64,000 nucleotides of DNA from WLND01 sp040398845. Lineage in GTDB: Bacteria > Actinomycetota > Actinomycetes > S36-B12. Below, piece by piece: positions 16,433 to 25,433 of the stretch. The notes beneath the pieces are model-generated. The model saw only the letters and a list, made by a program, of their open reading frames with translations. It had not been told where the DNA came from and ran no database searches. The DNA lies in the NCBI GenBank assembly GCA_040398845.1, contig JBBATH010000007.1, forward strand, positions 100,971 through 164,970. The letters are read 5' to 3'. Both the position numbers and the translations under genes were made by a program. The first letter of the stretch is position 1. Each line of letters starts with the position of its first letter.

Positions 16433-17221
16433 TCAGTCTCGGTAGCCGGGATTCACCCGGTCGAGTCGACGCAGCAGGCCCGGCCAGGCGAGGTCGCCAC
16501 CCATGCCCTTGAGCACGAGGTGGATATTGCTTGCCACCCCGGCGAGGATCGCAGGGTGGACGGGGATGAGTTCGCCGCCGCCGGATTGAGCGAGTACCTG
16601 AATCTCGCAGGCCCTCTGCAAGTTGTACATGTAAAGAAAGGCGTCGGCGATGGTCTCGCCGACGGTGAGGAGGCCGTGATTGCGAAGGATGAGGCTGGTG
16701 TTCATCCCGAGGTCGTTCACGAGCCGGGGCTTCTCGGCGTCGAGGAGGGCGATCCCCTCGTAACTGTGGTAGCCAATTGACGCGAGCGCGACTGTCGCCT
16801 GCTGTGAGATCGGGAGCAGCCCACTCACCTGGGCGCTCACAGCCACGCCAGCGGCGGTATGGCTGTGCAGTACGCACGAGATGTCCTCGCGGGCAGCGTG
16901 GACCGCGCTGTGGATGACGAAGCCGGCGGGGTTCACCGGGTAATCACTCGGCTCGAGCTTCGTGCCCTCGCCATCGACCTTGATGAGACTGCTCGCCGTA
17001 ATCTCCTCGAACAGCATCCCGTAGGGATTGATGAGGAAGGCGTGGTCGGGGCCTGGCACCCGCACGGAGATGTGCGTGAAGACGAGGTCATCCCAGCCGT
17101 ACAGGGCCATGAGCCGGTAGCAGGCGGCGAGGTCGGTGCGCAGGGCGAGTTCTGTCGGGTCCGGGGCCATGTCATGGGGTGTCACAGGGGGCTGCAACGA
17201 TGACACGGTAGTGCCCGACAT
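16433..17221 (-). CDS. class II aldolase/adducin family protein
   Basis: 262 residues. The zinc-site histidines of the fuculose-aldolase/adducin fold are visible in CVLHSHTAAGVAVSAQ (H-x-H) and in SLILRNHGLLTVGETIADAF. TDLAACYRLMALYGWDDLVF and THISVRVPG form the N-terminal helix/strand. Bacterial members of this subgroup are annotated as adducin-like or as sugar-phosphate or hydroxy-acid lyases; the substrate cannot be told. It is divergent from the SDR operon with a 20-bp gap. Confidence 0.85.
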   Translation of the reverse strand: MSGTTVSSLQPPVTPHDMAPDPTELALRTDLAACYRLMALYGWDDLVFTHISVRVPGPDHAFLINPYGMLFEEITASSLIKVDGEGTKLEPSDYPVNPAGFVIHSAVHAAREDISCVLHSHTAAGVAVSAQVSGLLPISQQATVALASIGYHSYEGIALLDAEKPRLVNDLGMNTSLILRNHGLLTVGETIADAFLYMYNLQRACEIQVLAQSGGGELIPVHPAILAGVASNIHLVLKGMGGDLAWPGLLRRLDRVNPGYRD

Positions 17222-17241
17222 CCTGAGAGGCTGGACGCATC

Positions 17242-17994
17242 GTGGGCAGGTTGAACGGAAAGATCGCGATCGTCACGGGGGCCAGTCGTGGCATTGGGCT
17301 GGCAATCGCCGCGCGACTCGTTGACGAAGGTGCTCGGGTAACGATCACTGCACGCAAGCCTGAGGCCCTCGCCGAGGCGGTGACATCGCTTGGCGGTGGA
17401 GCACATGCGCTCGGGGTGGCCGGCAAGAGTGACGACGAGGCTCATCAAGAAGAAACGATCCGCGCGACGCTCGAGGCGTTCGGGAGCATCGACCTGCTCG
17501 TGAACAACACCGGGATCAACCCGGTCTTCGGCCGGATGATCGATCTCGATCTCGCAGCCGCCCGCAAGATCGTTGAAGTGAACTGCCTCGCTGCCCTGTC
17601 ATGGATCCAGCGGGCCCATCGAGCATGGATGGCAGAGCACGGCGGGGCCGTCGTCAACATCTCGTCTGTCGCAGGGCTGAGGCCCGCGCCCGGCATCGGG
17701 TTCTACGGGGCGAGCAAGTCGATGCTCTGCCACATGACTGAGGAGCTCGCCGTCGAACTGGCACCTGGCGTGCGGGTCAATGCCGTGGCGCCAGCCGTCG
17801 TGAAGACCGCGTTCGCGGCCCCGCTCTTCGAGGGTCGGGAGCAAGACGTCGCTGCCGGCTATCCGCTGAAGAGGCTTGGCGAGCCGCAGGACATTGGATC
17901 CGTCGTCGCCTTCCTTCTCTCGGCGGATGCAGCGTGGATCACCGGCCAAACAATCGTCATCGACGGCGGGCTCACGCTGACCGGAGGCCTGTGA
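17242..17994 (+). CDS. SDR family oxidoreductase (first gene of long operon)
   Basis: 250 residues: IVTGASRGIGLAIAARLVDE, NNTG in LLVNNTGINPVFG, Ser in VVNISSVAGLRPAP, Y-x3-K in IGFYGASKSMLCHM, and a C-terminus GQTIVIDGGLTLTGGL like FabG-type reductases. The NNTG in place of NNAG is a mild variation. It starts at GTG 17242 with a weak GAGAGG upstream. It is the first gene of a chain in which nearly every stop overlaps the next start; its TGA overlaps the following GTG by 4 bp. Confidence 0.9.
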   Translation: MGRLNGKIAIVTGASRGIGLAIAARLVDEGARVTITARKPEALAEAVTSLGGGAHALGVAGKSDDEAHQEETIRATLEAFGSIDLLVNNTGINPVFGRMIDLDLAAARKIVEVNCLAALSWIQRAHRAWMAEHGGAVVNISSVAGLRPAPGIGFYGASKSMLCHMTEELAVELAPGVRVNAVAPAVVKTAFAAPLFEGREQDVAAGYPLKRLGEPQDIGSVVAFLLSADAAWITGQTIVIDGGLTLTGGL

Positions 17995-18785
17995 CCGTGG
18001 GGTCCCTTGATGTTCGTGATCAGGGTGTCGTCGTCACCGGAGCCGGACGGGGCATTGGGCTTGCCATTGCCACGAAGCTGGCCGAGGAGGGTGCCCGTGT
18101 CGTCGTCAACGACCTTGACGGAGCGCAGGCCCGGGAGGCCGCCGCTGATATTGGCGCGTTCGCAATCCCAGGGGATGCCGCGAGCGAGGAGGGGGTCCAG
18201 GCACTCATCACCGCTGCCTGCGCCCACCTTGGCGATATCGACATCTACTTCGCGAACGCCGGTACCGCCATTGGCGTGGGCCTCGACAGCACCGAGGATG
18301 CATGGGCAACGGCACTCGGCGTCAATGTAATGGCGCACGTCCGGGCGGCCCGCCTACTCGTACCCTCATGGCTTGAGCGCGGTGGTGGACGATTCGTGGT
18401 CACGGCGTCTGCCGCGGGGCTCTTGGCCACAGTGGGTAATGCCCCCTACTCGGTGAGCAAGCACGCAGCCGTCGGCTTCGCTGAGTGGCTCTCGATCACG
18501 TATGGCCATCGCGGCATCATCGTGCAGGCCATCTGCCCGCAGGGGGTCACAACCCGCATGCTCGACGAGGCCGGCCCATTCAAGGGGCTCCTCACCCGCG
18601 ACGGCACGCTGAGCCCAGAGCAGGTTGCCGAGTCGGTCTGGCAGGGCCTGCAGGAGGGCGAATTTCTCATCCTTCCCCACCCGGAGGTCCGCGAGTATTA
18701 CGTGAGTAGGGCCACCCACACTGATCGCTGGCTCGGTTCCATGCGGCGAATCCAACGCAAGGTCGACGAGGGGACGGTGGGCTGA
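17991..18785 (+). CDS. SDR family oxidoreductase
   Basis: 264 residues from GTG 17991 (GTGA overlap with the previous gene). VVTGAGRGIGLAIATKLAEE, YFANAGTAIG, FVVTASAAGLLATVG and APYSVSKHAAVGF provide the cofactor loop, NAG, catalytic Ser and Y-x3-K. The insertion AICPQGVTTRMLDEAGPFKG is typical of SDRs acting on acyl-CoA or terpenoid-like substrates, but this is only suggestive. It lies within the same operon as a quinone oxidoreductase and a MaoC protein. Confidence 0.9.
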   Translation: MTVGSLDVRDQGVVVTGAGRGIGLAIATKLAEEGARVVVNDLDGAQAREAAADIGAFAIPGDAASEEGVQALITAACAHLGDIDIYFANAGTAIGVGLDSTEDAWATALGVNVMAHVRAARLLVPSWLERGGGRFVVTASAAGLLATVGNAPYSVSKHAAVGFAEWLSITYGHRGIIVQAICPQGVTTRMLDEAGPFKGLLTRDGTLSPEQVAESVWQGLQEGEFLILPHPEVREYYVSRATHTDRWLGSMRRIQRKVDEGTVG

Positions 18786-19786
18786 TGCTCGCTTGGCAGG
18801 TAGGAAAACTTGGTGAGCCCATCGAAGTCCTGCAGTTGTCGCAGGCACCCGATCCCCAGCCTGAGCCCGGGCAGATCCTCGTGCGAGTCCTGGCATCGGC
18901 CGCGAACTTCCCTGATGTCCTCATGTGCCGCGGGATGTACCAGGTGCGCCCCTCGATGCCCTTCACCCCCGGCGTCGAACTGTGCGGCGAGGTGGCGGCA
19001 CTTGGTGAAGGCGTGAGTCGATTTGCCGTTGGCGATCGGGTGATCGGCGCGTCAGTCCTCCCTCACGGGGGCTTCGCAGAACTCGCAATCATGCATGAGC
19101 CGACCATCTACGCGGCTCCCGCATCGCTTGACCACGCCGAGGCGGCGGCCTTCTACCTCGGATACCAGACCGGATGGTTCGCCCTCCATCGCCGTGCCCA
19201 CTTGCAGCCGGGTGAGACGTTGCTCGTCCACGCAGCAGCCGGCGGGGTCGGGAGCGCCGCGGTGCAACTCGGCAAGGCCGCGGGTGCCCGTGTCATCGGG
19301 GTCGTCGGTGGGCCCGATAAGACCCAGGTGGCGCGGTCACTTGGAGCAGATCTCGTGATCGACCGGCTGAGCGAGGACTTCGTAGCGTCCGTGAAGGAGT
19401 TCACTGACGGACGTGGCGCCGACGTGGTCTTCGACCCGGTGGGCGGGGATGCCTACCAGCGCTCGACCAAGTGCATCGCATTCGAGGGCCGGATCGTCAT
19501 CGTCGGATTTGCTGGCGGCGAGGTGCAGAGCGCGGCACTGAACCACGCGCTGGTGAAGAACTACTCGATCCTTGGTCTCCACTGGGGCTACTACAACGAG
19601 AAGGATCCGGCTTCGGTCGACGCCTGCCAGGTGATCCTTACGGCGATGGCCGATGCCGGCACCCTTCGCCCTCTTGTGAGCGAGCGGCTCGCACTCGGTG
19701 ACGTCGCTGGCGGTATCCAGCGATTGGCCGATGGTTCGACAACCGGACGGGTCGTCTACGTTGCCCACGAGCGGTCTGAAGGCTGA
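18785..19786 (+). CDS. NADPH:quinone oxidoreductase family protein (MDR)
   Basis: 333 residues, medium-chain dehydrogenase without the structural-zinc cysteines. VHAAAGGVGSAAVQLGKAAG is the NADPH loop; the N-terminal GroES-like half includes SAANFPDVLMCRGMYQ and FTPGVELCGEVAALGEGV. It belongs to the Qor/zeta-crystallin group; substrates are quinones or enones. ATG 18785 shares one base with the preceding TGA. Confidence 0.92.
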   Translation: MLAWQVGKLGEPIEVLQLSQAPDPQPEPGQILVRVLASAANFPDVLMCRGMYQVRPSMPFTPGVELCGEVAALGEGVSRFAVGDRVIGASVLPHGGFAELAIMHEPTIYAAPASLDHAEAAAFYLGYQTGWFALHRRAHLQPGETLLVHAAAGGVGSAAVQLGKAAGARVIGVVGGPDKTQVARSLGADLVIDRLSEDFVASVKEFTDGRGADVVFDPVGGDAYQRSTKCIAFEGRIVIVGFAGGEVQSAALNHALVKNYSILGLHWGYYNEKDPASVDACQVILTAMADAGTLRPLVSERLALGDVAGGIQRLADGSTTGRVVYVAHERSEG

Positions 19787-19802
19787 CAGATGAAGGAGCG
19801 AC

Positions 19803-20561
19803 ATGAGTGATGCCCCCCGTACGGTGATCGTGACCGGCGCCGCCCGCGGGATCGGCGCAAGCGTTGCCGGGCGTTTAAGCCGCGAGGGTCACGCCGTCGC
19901 GATCATCGACCTTGATCTTGACGCCTGCCAATCCGTCGTCGATGAGATTGTGTCTGCCGGAGGGACGGCGCAGGGCTTTGCTGCTGACGTCGCCGATGAG
20001 CGAAGTGTCGAGGAGGCCATCGATGCGATCGCGCTCGCGATGGGGCCGCCACTCATCCTCGTGAACAACGCGGGCATCCTTCGCGATAATCTTCTGTTCA
20101 AGATGACGGTCGATGACTGGGATGCGGTCATGGGCGTGCACCTTCGGGGCGCCTTCCTCATGAGCCGGGCAGCCCAGCGTCACATGATCGAGGCCGGCTG
20201 GGGCCGGATCGTGAACCTGTCGAGCACCTCGGCGCTGGGCAATCGCGGGCAGGCGAATTACGCCGCTGCCAAGGCGGGCATTCAGGGCTTCACGAAGACC
20301 CTTGCCATCGAACTCGGTCGCTACGGCGTCACCGTCAACGCAATCGCACCCGGCTTCATCGAGTCCGAGATGACCATTGGCACCGCTGCGCGCATCGGTA
20401 TCTCCTTTGATGACCTGAAGTCGGCGATGGTGAAGGAGATTCCGGTCGGTCGGGCTGGCACACCTGACGATGTGAGCGCCGCGGTGGCCTTCTTCGTTCG
20501 CGAGGATGCATCCTTTGTCTCCGGCCAGGTGCTCTATGTCGCGGGAGGGCCGCGTGCCTAG
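19803..20561 (+). CDS. SDR, 3-oxoacyl-ACP/CoA reductase-like
   Basis: 252 residues with AAGGAG close to the ATG. IVTGAARGIGASVAGRLSRE, NNAG in LVNNAGILRDNLLF, IVNLSSTSALGNRGQ and ANYAAAKAGIQGFTKTLAI match FabG-like reductases closely (NxxG-Q-x-NYxAAKAG). Substrate chain and carrier are unknown. It is the only gene in the chain with a spacer (16 bp) before it; its stop overlaps the next GTG. Confidence 0.9.
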   Translation: MSDAPRTVIVTGAARGIGASVAGRLSREGHAVAIIDLDLDACQSVVDEIVSAGGTAQGFAADVADERSVEEAIDAIALAMGPPLILVNNAGILRDNLLFKMTVDDWDAVMGVHLRGAFLMSRAAQRHMIEAGWGRIVNLSSTSALGNRGQANYAAAKAGIQGFTKTLAIELGRYGVTVNAIAPGFIESEMTIGTAARIGISFDDLKSAMVKEIPVGRAGTPDDVSAAVAFFVREDASFVSGQVLYVAGGPRA

Positions 20562-21018
20562 CGAGATACGAGTATTCAGCGGCCTCGATGAGCTTGAGCT
20601 CGCGGTCGGCACCCACCTCGGCTTCAGTGGGTGGCAGGCGATCACGCAGGAGCGCATCGATCGATTCGCGGAGGCGACGGGCGATGCCCAGTGGATCCAT
20701 ACCGACCCGGTCCGTGCTGCGGCCGGCCCGTTCGGCACGACCATTGCCCACGGTTACTTGTCGCTGTCACTCATCCCGATGATGTTGGGCGAGATCTACC
20801 GAGTCGATGGCATGTCGATGGGCGTCAACTACGGGTCGAACCGGGTGCGCTTCCCGGCGATGGTCCCCGTTGACTCCCGGCTCAGAGCCGGCGCTGAACT
20901 CGTGGCCCTCGAGCGGCGTCCGATTGGCGTCCAGGTCACGGTCCTCGTCACCGTCGAGCGTGAGGGCGGCGACAAGCCGGTGTGCATCGCGGAACTGCTC
21001 GCCCTTCTCGTTCCATGA
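20554..21018 (+). CDS. MaoC-like (hotdog) dehydratase
   Basis: 154 residues from GTG 20554, chosen because it overlaps the preceding stop, in line with the rest of the chain. The hydratase-2 motif is present: RFAEATGDAQWIHTDPVRA, then GPFGTTIAHGYLSLSLIP, giving the catalytic D-x4-H dyad and the HGY strand. It is probably an R-specific enoyl-CoA/ACP hydratase. With the reductases upstream it would form part of a fatty-acyl or related oxidation/reduction route, although no acyl-CoA dehydrogenase or thiolase is present. Confidence 0.88.
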   Translation: MPSEIRVFSGLDELELAVGTHLGFSGWQAITQERIDRFAEATGDAQWIHTDPVRAAAGPFGTTIAHGYLSLSLIPMMLGEIYRVDGMSMGVNYGSNRVRFPAMVPVDSRLRAGAELVALERRPIGVQVTVLVTVEREGGDKPVCIAELLALLVP

Positions 21019-22052
21019 CGATTGACCAAGGCTCCCCGCCTGGACTTGACCTTGATCGACTCGCCGGGTTCCTTGACCGTGAATGCCCTGGTCTCATCAA
21101 GGGCCCGCTGCGCGCCGAGGTGTTCGATGGTGGCAAGTCGAACATCACCTATCGGGTGACCGACGGGTGGGATCAGTGGGTCGTTCGACGGCCGCCGCTC
21201 GGACATGTGCTCGCGACAGCCCACGACATGATGCGTGAGCACCGGGTCATCGCGGCGCTGGCGCCGACTCCCGTCCCGGTGCCGGGGATCCTGGCCCTGT
21301 GCTCCGACCTAGGAGTTATTGGCGCCCCGTTTTACGTCATGGAACTCATGCCGGGGACCCCCTACCGCCAGCGCGAGCAGCTCGAGCTCCTTGGCCCGGT
21401 GCGTGTGAGAGCGCTCTCGATTCGCATGGTCGAGGTTCTTGCCGACCTGCATGCCGTCGATCCGGGTGAGGTTGGTCTCGGCGATTTCGGGCGGCCTGAG
21501 GGGTTCTTGGCGCGTCAGGTGCAGCGTTGGCGAAAGCAGTTGGACGCGTCAAAGAGCCGCGAGCTGCCGGGAGCCGACGAGCTGTTTGAAATCCTCGTGA
21601 CGAGCGTCCCGCCGCAGCGACCCCCCGCGATCGTCCACGGCGACTACCGGCTGGACAACCTGCTCCTCGACGAGGCGGATTCGGTGACAGCCGTGCTCGA
21701 TTGGGAGATGGCGACCATCGGCGATGCACTCACTGACCTCGCTCTCCTCCTCGCCTACAACCGCATGGCCCGGCTGGAGGCCGGTGCTGTCATCGCGAGT
21801 GCATCGAATGCCGAGGGGTTTCTCAGTGAGGACGAGATCCTCGACACGTACGCGCAACGGAGTGGAAACGACGTGGAGCACGTAGGCTTTTATTTGGGGC
21901 TTGCCTACTTCAAACTGGCGGGGATCGTCGAGGGTATCTACGCCCGTCACCTCGGTGGCCAGACGGTAGGTCCGGGGTTCGACCAGTTCGAATCCCTTAC
22001 GGGGCCCCTCATTCAAGCAGGAATCGCATCATGCAAAGGGGTCATTCGATGA
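21015..22052 (+). CDS. phosphotransferase family protein (APH/ACAD10-11-like)
   Basis: 345 residues from ATG 21015 (ATGA overlap). Kinase-like motifs: KSNITYRVTD, WVVRRPPLG (ATP lysine/arginine region), the catalytic loop IVHGDYRLDNLLLD (HGDxxxxN) and VLDWEMATIGDALTDLALLL (DWE). These are the marks of the aminoglycoside-phosphotransferase fold subgroup usually encoded with acyl-CoA dehydrogenases, thought to phosphorylate 4-hydroxyacyl-CoAs. Here it sits with SDRs and MaoC, which fits that role without proving it. Confidence 0.9.
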   Translation: MTIDQGSPPGLDLDRLAGFLDRECPGLIKGPLRAEVFDGGKSNITYRVTDGWDQWVVRRPPLGHVLATAHDMMREHRVIAALAPTPVPVPGILALCSDLGVIGAPFYVMELMPGTPYRQREQLELLGPVRVRALSIRMVEVLADLHAVDPGEVGLGDFGRPEGFLARQVQRWRKQLDASKSRELPGADELFEILVTSVPPQRPPAIVHGDYRLDNLLLDEADSVTAVLDWEMATIGDALTDLALLLAYNRMARLEAGAVIASASNAEGFLSEDEILDTYAQRSGNDVEHVGFYLGLAYFKLAGIVEGIYARHLGGQTVGPGFDQFESLTGPLIQAGIASCKGVIR

Positions 22053-23323
22053 ACCGGCGTCACCTCACCGCGGCAGGAGTGCTCGTCACCCTCACGACGG
22101 TTGGCGCGCTGATCTCGTCAACAACCCCTGCCAACGCCGGCCCGTGGGACGGCGTCCGCTCCTGGGAGACCGCCACGGTGCAGCGGGTCGTCGATGGTGA
22201 CACCCTCATCGTGAATGACGAGGTGACGGGCGTCGAATCTCGGATCAGACTGCTCGGGATCAACACGCCCGAAGTCAGTACAGCTGCGTATGCGGGGCAG
22301 TGCGGTGGCGCGCTGGGGCGGCAGATCATGAAATCGCTCGTGCCGGTCGGCACCCGGGTGCGCCTGGCGGCAGTTGACCAGACGTCCACAGGCAAGTCGG
22401 CACGTCCGCAGCGCGTCGTCCTCGCCTTCAACCCGAAAACGGGCGAGTTCGACCAGGACCTCGCCTGGGCCATGGCAGAGCGGGGCCTCGGGGTCTGGTT
22501 CACCGTCCCGAAGGAGGCGGCGATGAGCTCGCTCTACCGGGAGGCCATCGCAGGCGCCCAGGCGCGTCGCGATGGAATCTGGAACCCCAACCTGTGCCGC
22601 CAAGCCCTTCAACCTGATGCGGTGCTCTCGTTGCGACTTGGCCGCACAGCACCGGGTGGCAAGGTTGCCGATGAGTGGGTGAGCGTTCGCAACACCGGGG
22701 CAAGCACCGTTGATATCTCCGGTTGGCTGCTGCGCGACTCGGGCCTGCAGGGTTGGTACACCTTCCCGGGCGGCTCGATCCTCACCCCCGGCGACTACCG
22801 AGTTGTCCACACCGGCAACGGCACCCCGGGTAAGCCTGACGGCCATGACGTCTATGCAGGTGCAACCACACGCCTCTATCAGGATGTCGGAGCCGGACCG
22901 GCGCTCGTCGGCGACGGTGCCTACCTCCTCGACGCCGCGAAGAACTTCAGGTTCTGGCGTGAGTACCCGTGCACGGCGAGCTGCGACTCAGACCCCCTAG
23001 CGGGCGGGCTCGTCATCGATGCCATCTCGGTAGGGCAGGGCAAGGGAAAGGCGAGGGCCAAGACTCAATGGGTACGCCTGGCGAACAAGGGTGCTTCCGA
23101 GGCCTGCCTCGACGGCGTCAGGCTCGATACCGTGGCCAAGGTCTACCGGTTCGCCCCGGGGACCTGCATCCCTGCGGGTGGCACCTGGACCCTGAACGTT
23201 GGCAAGGGGTCGGCAACCCCAACTGAGGCCTTCTGGGGCCTGACTCAGCCTGCCCTCTGGAAATCGGGAACCGCCCGGCTCATCTCGGACCGTGACCAAG
23301 TGATCGCCACCGGATCCTGGTGA
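22049..23323 (+). CDS. secreted thermonuclease-like protein with two lamin-tail (LTD) domains
   Basis: 424 residues from ATG 22049 (ATGA overlap; an in-frame ATG at 22031 is less likely). Signal peptide: MNRRHL, hydrophobic AGVLVTLTTVGALIS, cleavage near ANA-GPW. Residues ~30-165 are a staphylococcal-nuclease OB fold: TVQRVVDGDTLIVND with metal-binding Asp residues, IRLLGINTPEV with the catalytic Arg, and a helical end GAQARRDGIWNP. Two LTD immunoglobulin-like modules follow: DEWVSVRNTGASTVDISGWL and TQWVRLANKGASEACLDGVR. It would act on nucleic acid outside the cell. Its TGA overlaps the GTG of jetA, coupling it to Wadjet. Confidence 0.87.
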   Translation: MNRRHLTAAGVLVTLTTVGALISSTTPANAGPWDGVRSWETATVQRVVDGDTLIVNDEVTGVESRIRLLGINTPEVSTAAYAGQCGGALGRQIMKSLVPVGTRVRLAAVDQTSTGKSARPQRVVLAFNPKTGEFDQDLAWAMAERGLGVWFTVPKEAAMSSLYREAIAGAQARRDGIWNPNLCRQALQPDAVLSLRLGRTAPGGKVADEWVSVRNTGASTVDISGWLLRDSGLQGWYTFPGGSILTPGDYRVVHTGNGTPGKPDGHDVYAGATTRLYQDVGAGPALVGDGAYLLDAAKNFRFWREYPCTASCDSDPLAGGLVIDAISVGQGKGKARAKTQWVRLANKGASEACLDGVRLDTVAKVYRFAPGTCIPAGGTWTLNVGKGSATPTEAFWGLTQPALWKSGTARLISDRDQVIATGSW

Positions 23324-24828
23324 CACCACTGCACGACGACCTCGAGGCGACGCTCAAGGCGAGCGCCGCCTGGAGACTCCTGCGCACTGATCACGCCCCG
23401 CTTATCCTCGGATTCCTCGGACAGGTGTTCGTCGAGGAGAACGTCCGATCCATCGCCGGGCCCGACCTCGTGAGCCGACTCGACGACCTCCTCTTCGCCC
23501 TCAATGACCAGCAGGTGCCGCCCCGTTACCCGCGCCCCCCTGCGGCCTATCTCGACGAGTGGGCACTGCCGGAGAAGGGTTGGCTGCGCAAGTACTACCC
23601 GCAGGGCTCGGATGAGCCGCACTTCGATGCCACCCCAGCGCTTGAGAAGGCCTTTGGGTTCGTCCGCAGCCTCCGCAGCCGATCCTTCATCGGCACGCAG
23701 TCCCGGCTCAACACGATCATTGAGCTGCTCCGCCAGATGGCGTTCGGTGCAGAGGAGGATCCCGAGGTTCGCCTCACCGAACTCCATCGTCGCCGCGACC
23801 TCATCGACCGGGAGATCGCCGAGGTCCGCCGCGGAAACGTCGCGATGCTCGACGACGCAGCGCAACGCGACCGGTACCAGCAGCTTTCATCGATGGCGAG
23901 CGACCTACTTTCGGACTTCAGGGAGGTTGAGGCGAACTTTCGCGCCCTTGACCGGCAGCTTCGCGAGCAGATCGCGGGCTGGGAGGGTTCGAAGGCTGAC
24001 CTTCTCGACGAGGTCATCGGCGACCGCAATGCCATCGCCGAATCGGATCAGGGTCGCAGTTTCCACGCCTTCTACGACTTCCTGCTGTCCGGGGAGCGCC
24101 AGCAGGAGTTCACTGACCTGCTCGGGCAGGTGCAGTCTCTGCCCTCGATCGACCCCGACCCACGGCTGCGCCATGTCCACTACGACTGGCTCGATGCCGG
24201 CGAGCGCACCCAGGGCACCGTGCAATTGCTGTCGGAGCAGCTGCGCCGGTTCCTCGATGATCAGGTCTGGCTGGAGAATCGACGGGTCGTTGAAATCCTT
24301 CGCGGCATCGGGCAGCATGCGCTCGTCCTGCGGGAGCAGGATCTCTCCCAGCTGGGCACGAGCATCGACGAGTCGGCTCCCACGGTCGTTCTCCCCCTCG
24401 AGCGTCCGCTCTACCAGCCTCGGGCCAGTCTCACCCTCGACAGCGCACTCGTCGTCGACGACGAACTTGCGGCTGACGCGACCGCCCTGCTCGACCAGGT
24501 GTTCGTCGACACCGAGCGACTCTCGGGGCAGGTGCGCCAGCTCGTCCGGCAGGATGCGGTCGTGGGCCTTACCGATGTACTCGCAGCACACCCCCTTGAG
24601 CAGGGACTCGCCGAGCTCGTCGCATACCTTGCGCTCAGTGACGCTGAACTCGCCGTCGTATTCGACGAGAGCAGGCCTCAGGAGCACCAGTGGACTGATG
24701 AGAACGGACGGTGGGTCGTGGCTCGCATACCGGCGGTCACGTTTGCCAGGCCCGGGCGCGCCAATTCATCCGTCGACGTCGAGCACCCTTCGAAGCGCGA
24801 ACCTGAGATAGGCGCCGAAGAGACATGA
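23320..24828 (+). CDS. jetA: Wadjet subunit JetA (DUF3375, kleisin-like)
   Basis: 502 residues, GTG 23320 overlapping the upstream TGA. The start (AWRLLRTDHAPLILGFLGQV, FVEENVRSIAGPDLVSRLDD) is the standard DUF3375 opening. A helical middle (~150-230) fits the kleisin-like bridge (MukF analogue) that links the ATPase heads in the SMC-like complex. Wadjet type I uses JetABC to extrude and sense small circular DNA, and JetD to cut it. The 3' end overlaps jetB by 4 bp. No promoter is evident immediately upstream, so expression probably depends on the operon. Confidence 0.93.
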   Translation: MTPLHDDLEATLKASAAWRLLRTDHAPLILGFLGQVFVEENVRSIAGPDLVSRLDDLLFALNDQQVPPRYPRPPAAYLDEWALPEKGWLRKYYPQGSDEPHFDATPALEKAFGFVRSLRSRSFIGTQSRLNTIIELLRQMAFGAEEDPEVRLTELHRRRDLIDREIAEVRRGNVAMLDDAAQRDRYQQLSSMASDLLSDFREVEANFRALDRQLREQIAGWEGSKADLLDEVIGDRNAIAESDQGRSFHAFYDFLLSGERQQEFTDLLGQVQSLPSIDPDPRLRHVHYDWLDAGERTQGTVQLLSEQLRRFLDDQVWLENRRVVEILRGIGQHALVLREQDLSQLGTSIDESAPTVVLPLERPLYQPRASLTLDSALVVDDELAADATALLDQVFVDTERLSGQVRQLVRQDAVVGLTDVLAAHPLEQGLAELVAYLALSDAELAVVFDESRPQEHQWTDENGRWVVARIPAVTFARPGRANSSVDVEHPSKREPEIGAEET

Positions 24829-25433
24829 CAATAACTTCGACGCCGTCGGGCGAGCTCGACCTGCCGCTCGTCGTGACCTCGCTCATGAAGGGCGTCGTCT
24901 ACCGCGATGATCAAGAGGTCGCTTGGCGGCATCTGTTGGCCTTGCAGTCGCAGGTTCGCGATCATGTTGAGGTCCTCGGCCTGGTTGTCGTCATCGATGA
25001 GACTGAGGGGTATGCCTTCCTGCGGTCAGCCCCCGTCGATCCGGAGGTCGAGGAGTCCTCGGCCCTGCGGCTCGTGGCACGCCGGCCCCTGTCGTTCCAC
25101 CAGAGCCTCCTGCTCGCACTGCTGCGCAAGCGCCTGGCCCAGTTCGACGCCGATGCCTCCGATACCCGACTCATCCTCACGCGCGATCAGATCGTTGAGA
25201 TGCTCACCGTCTTCATGCCGGCCCGGACCACCCAGACCCGCATGGTCGATCAGATCGATTCACACATCGCGAAGGCGATCGACCTCGGCTTCCTTCGCCG
25301 AGTTCAGGGCTCCGAAGGCATCTTCGAAGTAAGACGCATCCTCAAGGCGTTCGTCGATGGTCAGTGGCTGTCGGAGTTCGAGGAGCGACTGGGGCAGTAT
25401 GCCCTCGAGTTCGCTGTTCCGGAGGAGTCATGA
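24825..25433 (+). CDS. jetB: Wadjet subunit JetB (DUF4194, KITE-like)
   Basis: 202 residues. DUF4194 features: LPLVVTSLMKGVVYRDDQEV, a winged-helix pair with LGLVVVIDETEGYAFLRSAP, ARRPLSFHQSLLLALLRKRL and FLRRVQGSEGIFEVRRILKA. It is the MukE-like accessory protein that binds JetA. ATG 24825 and the terminal TGA both overlap their neighbours by 4 bp. An ideal GGAGGAG near its end serves jetC. Confidence 0.93.
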   Translation: MTITSTPSGELDLPLVVTSLMKGVVYRDDQEVAWRHLLALQSQVRDHVEVLGLVVVIDETEGYAFLRSAPVDPEVEESSALRLVARRPLSFHQSLLLALLRKRLAQFDADASDTRLILTRDQIVEMLTVFMPARTTQTRMVDQIDSHIAKAIDLGFLRRVQGSEGIFEVRRILKAFVDGQWLSEFEERLGQYALEFAVPEES